64,000 nucleotides of DNA from Hydractinia symbiolongicarpus (Eukaryota > Cnidaria > Hydrozoa > Anthoathecata > Hydractiniidae). Numbering within the stretch: the stretch's first letter is position 1; each line of letters begins with the position of its first letter. Positions 61,855-64,000 of this stretch are shown piece by piece. The stretch is taken from contig NC_079878.1 of assembly GCF_029227915.1 (NCBI RefSeq), forward strand, positions 30,717,501 to 30,781,500, read 5' to 3'. The notes beneath the pieces were generated by a model that was given only the letters and a program-made list of their open reading frames with translations, had not been told where the DNA came from and made no database searches. The translations under genes were made by a program, and so were the position numbers.

Positions 61855-63655
61855 AAACCTCTTTTATTCCGCGTCTCATCAAAAATGAAAACATTCCTGA
61901 AAAGTACAAGTCTCATCCGTTTTAGTGAGGAAAAGATAATTTAAAAAATCGTTCGGGAAATGAGCTTAATTCATGGGTACTTTCTTTGTATACTTTTGGC
62001 TGTATGGGCCGAGTCCGGGATTTACGGGAATGTGCGGGTTTTCGTTTGCCGGCGATTAAACTTCTTTCATTCAGCGTCCCATCAAAAATGAAAACATTTT
62101 TGAAAACTACAAGTCTTATGCGTTTTAGTGGTGAAAAAATAATTTAAAAAATCGTTCGGGAAATGAGTTTACTCCCTGGGTACTTTCTTTGTATACATTC
62201 GACTATACGGGCCAAGCCCGGGATTTGCGGGAAATCGCGGGTTTTTTGTTTGCCGGCAATTAAACCTCTTTCATTAAGCGTCTCATCAAAAATGAAAACA
62301 TTCCTGAAAAGTACAAGTCTCATCCGTTTTAGTGAGGAAAAGATAATTTAAAAAATCGTTCGGGAAATGAGCTTACTCCCTGGGTACTTTCTTTGTATAT
62401 ACTCGACTATACGGGCCAAGCACGGGATTTACGGGAATTCGCGGTTTTTCGTTTGCCCGCGATTAAACCTCTTTTATTCCGCGTCTCATCAAAAATGAAA
62501 ACATTTTTGAAAACTACAAGTCTTATGCGTTTTAGTGGTGAAAAAATAATTTAAAAAATCGTTCGGGAAATGAGTTTACTCCCTGGGTATTTTCTTTGTA
62601 TACTTTTGACTATACGGGCCGAGTCCGGGATTTACGGGAAATCGCAGGTTTTCGTTTGCCGGCGATTAAACTGCTTTCATTCAGCGTCCCATCAAAAATG
62701 AAAACATTTTTGAAAACTACAAGTCTTATGCGTTTTAGTGGTGAAAAGATAATTTAAAAATTCGTTCTGGAAATGAGTTTACTGACAGGGTACTTTCTTT
62801 GTATACATTCGACTATACGGGCCAAGCCCGGGATTTGCGGGAAATCGCGGGTTTTTTGTTTGCCGGCAATTAAACCTCTTTCATTAAGCGTCTCATCAAA
62901 AATGAAAACATTCCTGAAAAGTACAAGTCTCATCCGTTTTAGTGAGGAAAAGATAATTTAAAAAATCGTTCGGGAAATTAGCTTACTCCCTGGGTACTTT
63001 CTTTGTATATACTCGACTATACGGGCCAAGCACGGGATTTACGGGAATTCGCGGTTTTTCGTTTGCCCGCGATTAAACCTCTTTTATTCCGCGTCTCATC
63101 AAAAATGAAAACATTTTTGAAAACTACAAGTGTCATGCGTTTTAGTGGTGAAAAAGTAATTTAAAAAATCGTTCGGGAAATGAGCTTACTTCATGGGTAC
63201 TTTCTTTGTATACTTTTGGCTGTACGGGCCGAGTCCGGGATTTACGGGAATGTGCGGGTTTTCGTTTGCCGGCGATTAAACTTCTTTTATTCAGCGTCTC
63301 ATCAAAAATGAAAACATTTTTGAAAACTACAAGTCTCATGCGTTTTTGTTGTGAAAAAATAATTTAAAAAATCGTTCGGGAATTGAGAATAATCCCTGGG
63401 TACTTTCTTTGTATATACTCGACTATATGGGCCAAGCACGGGATTTACGGGAAATCGCAGGTTTTCGTTTGCCGGCGATTAAACTGCTTTCATTCAGCGT
63501 CCCATCAAAAATGAAAACATTTTTGAAAACTACAAGTCTTATGCGTTTTTTTGGTGAAAAAATAATTTAAAAAATCGTTCGGGAAATGAGTTTACTCCCT
63601 GGGTACTTTCTTTGTATACATTCGACTATACGGGCCAAGCCCGGGATTTGCGGGA

Positions 63656-63684
63656 AATCGCGGGTTTTTTGTTTGCCCGCGATT
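63656..63684. other. Dyad D1, perfect 9-bp variant (HOR copy)
   Basis: Same perfect AATCGCGGG / CCCGCGATT pair as at 61826, displaced by 1830 bp in the second copy of the 9-mer HOR. Confidence 0.88.
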
Positions 63685-64000
63685 AAACCTCTTTTATTCC
63701 GCGTCTCATCAAAAATGAAAACATTCCTGAAAAGTACAAGTCTCATCCGTTTTAGTGAGGAAAAGATAATTTAAAAAATCGTTCGGGAAATGAGCTTAAT
63801 TCATGGGTACTTTCTTTGTATACTTTTGGCTGTATGGGCCGAGTCCGGGATTTACGGGAATGTGCGGGTTTTCGTTTGCCGGCGATTAAACTTCTTTCAT
63901 TCAGCGTCCCATCAAAAATGAAAACATTTTTGAAAACTACAAGTCTTATGCGTTTTAGTGGTGAAAAAATAATTTAAAAAATCGTTCGGGAAATGAGTTT

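Larger units (their letters stand above)
1..64000. repeat. Tandem satellite array, ~203-bp monomer, about 315 copies
   Basis: The left-box start ATGAG recurs at 1, 204, 407, 610, then 852 (one monomer carries a 39-bp duplication), and continues at about 203-bp spacing to the window end. All copies lie in the same orientation and I found no interruption by foreign sequence. The monomer at 204-406 counts to 203 bp with 79 G+C (38.9%). Variants differ by substitutions and a few small indels. Length, head-to-tail order and higher-order periodicity are those of eukaryotic centromeric or pericentromeric satellite DNA; the location is inferred. I do not recognise the family. The strand is arbitrary because no gene sets an orientation. 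Confidence 0.99.
60660..64000. repeat. 9-mer HOR of 1830 bp, one full copy and one cut by the window end
   Basis: 60660-62489 is followed by 62490-64000 at an offset of 1830 bp (9 x 203 plus 3). Reading both line by line I found no difference in the 1511 bp that can be compared. The unit contains TTACTGACAGGG, ATTAGCTTACTCCC, TTACTTCATGGG, GAGAATAATCCC and TTTTTTGGTGAAAA monomers, and monomers whose D1 dyad is perfect. Confidence 0.93.

Noticed and set aside
1-64000. CRISPR array
   Set aside because: The repeat unit is about 203 bp with no short constant repeat alternating with unique spacers; all parts of the unit are related between copies.
1-64000. Transposable element or rDNA spacer interrupting the array
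   Set aside because: Reading through the window, every stretch could be assigned to the monomer. No terminal repeats, target-site duplications, reverse transcriptase or transposase frames, or rRNA-like sequence were seen.
1-64000. Substitutions explained mainly by CpG methylation decay
   Set aside because: Some variants are CpG to TpG or CpA (GCCGGCG to GCTGGCG, GCCAGCG or GCCGGTG), but CpG overall is enriched and many variants are at other sites.

Overview
The whole window is one uninterrupted tandem satellite array. A monomer of about 203 bp repeats head to tail in a single orientation from base 1 to base 64000, about 315 copies in all. I see no gene, RNA gene, transposon, telomere repeat or unique sequence. 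The monomer counted at 204-406 is 203 bp, about 39% G+C, and carries 13 CpG. This scale and organisation is typical of eukaryotic (peri)centromeric or heterochromatic satellite DNA and unlike any bacterial or viral locus. I do not recognise the satellite family or the species. CpG is enriched rather than depleted (about 1.7 times expectation in the counted monomer), which argues weakly against a vertebrate and fits an invertebrate or another lineage without strong CpG decay.

Each monomer has the same parts in order: a left box (ATGAGTTTACTC plus a variable CCTG/ACAG/GCAG stretch); a variable pyrimidine/TATAC segment that defines classes; a G+C-rich, CpG-rich core; an imperfect 9-bp dyad (D1); a variable TTCTTTTATTCAGCG segment; a near-perfect 9-bp dyad with a four-A spacer (D2); the segment TCTCATGCGTTTTAGTGG; and an A/T-rich tract of about 20 bp ending in ATCGTTC.

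The monomers are arranged in higher-order repeats (HORs) whose composition changes along the window. 1-15381 is exactly 75 monomers of 203 bp plus four 39-bp internal duplications, built on a 10-monomer, 2069-bp HOR and a larger 29-monomer, 5926-bp repeat. 15382-21660 has 3-mer and 4-mer repeats. 21661-27100 has an 8-mer of 1620 bp and its derivatives. 27101-32640 has 8-, 10- and 18-monomer offsets. 32641-35600 is mixed and holds a 145-bp deleted monomer. 35600-40060 has a 13-mer of 2638 bp. 42531-45490 has an 11-mer of 2232 bp. 51140-54295 has an 8-mer of 1624 bp, flanked by two related modules (47.6-50.4 kb and 54.3-57.7 kb). 60660-64000 has a 9-mer of 1830 bp whose two copies show no difference over the 1511 bp that can be compared.

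The open reading frames of 60-120 codons are by-products of the repeat: the same peptides recur in shifting frames on both strands because 203 is not a multiple of three. Anything functional here is more likely structural or chromatin-related (dyads, a CENP-B-box-like motif, nucleosome-scale period) than coding. All comparisons were made by eye from coordinates; HOR edges after 15.4 kb are approximate to some tens of bases.
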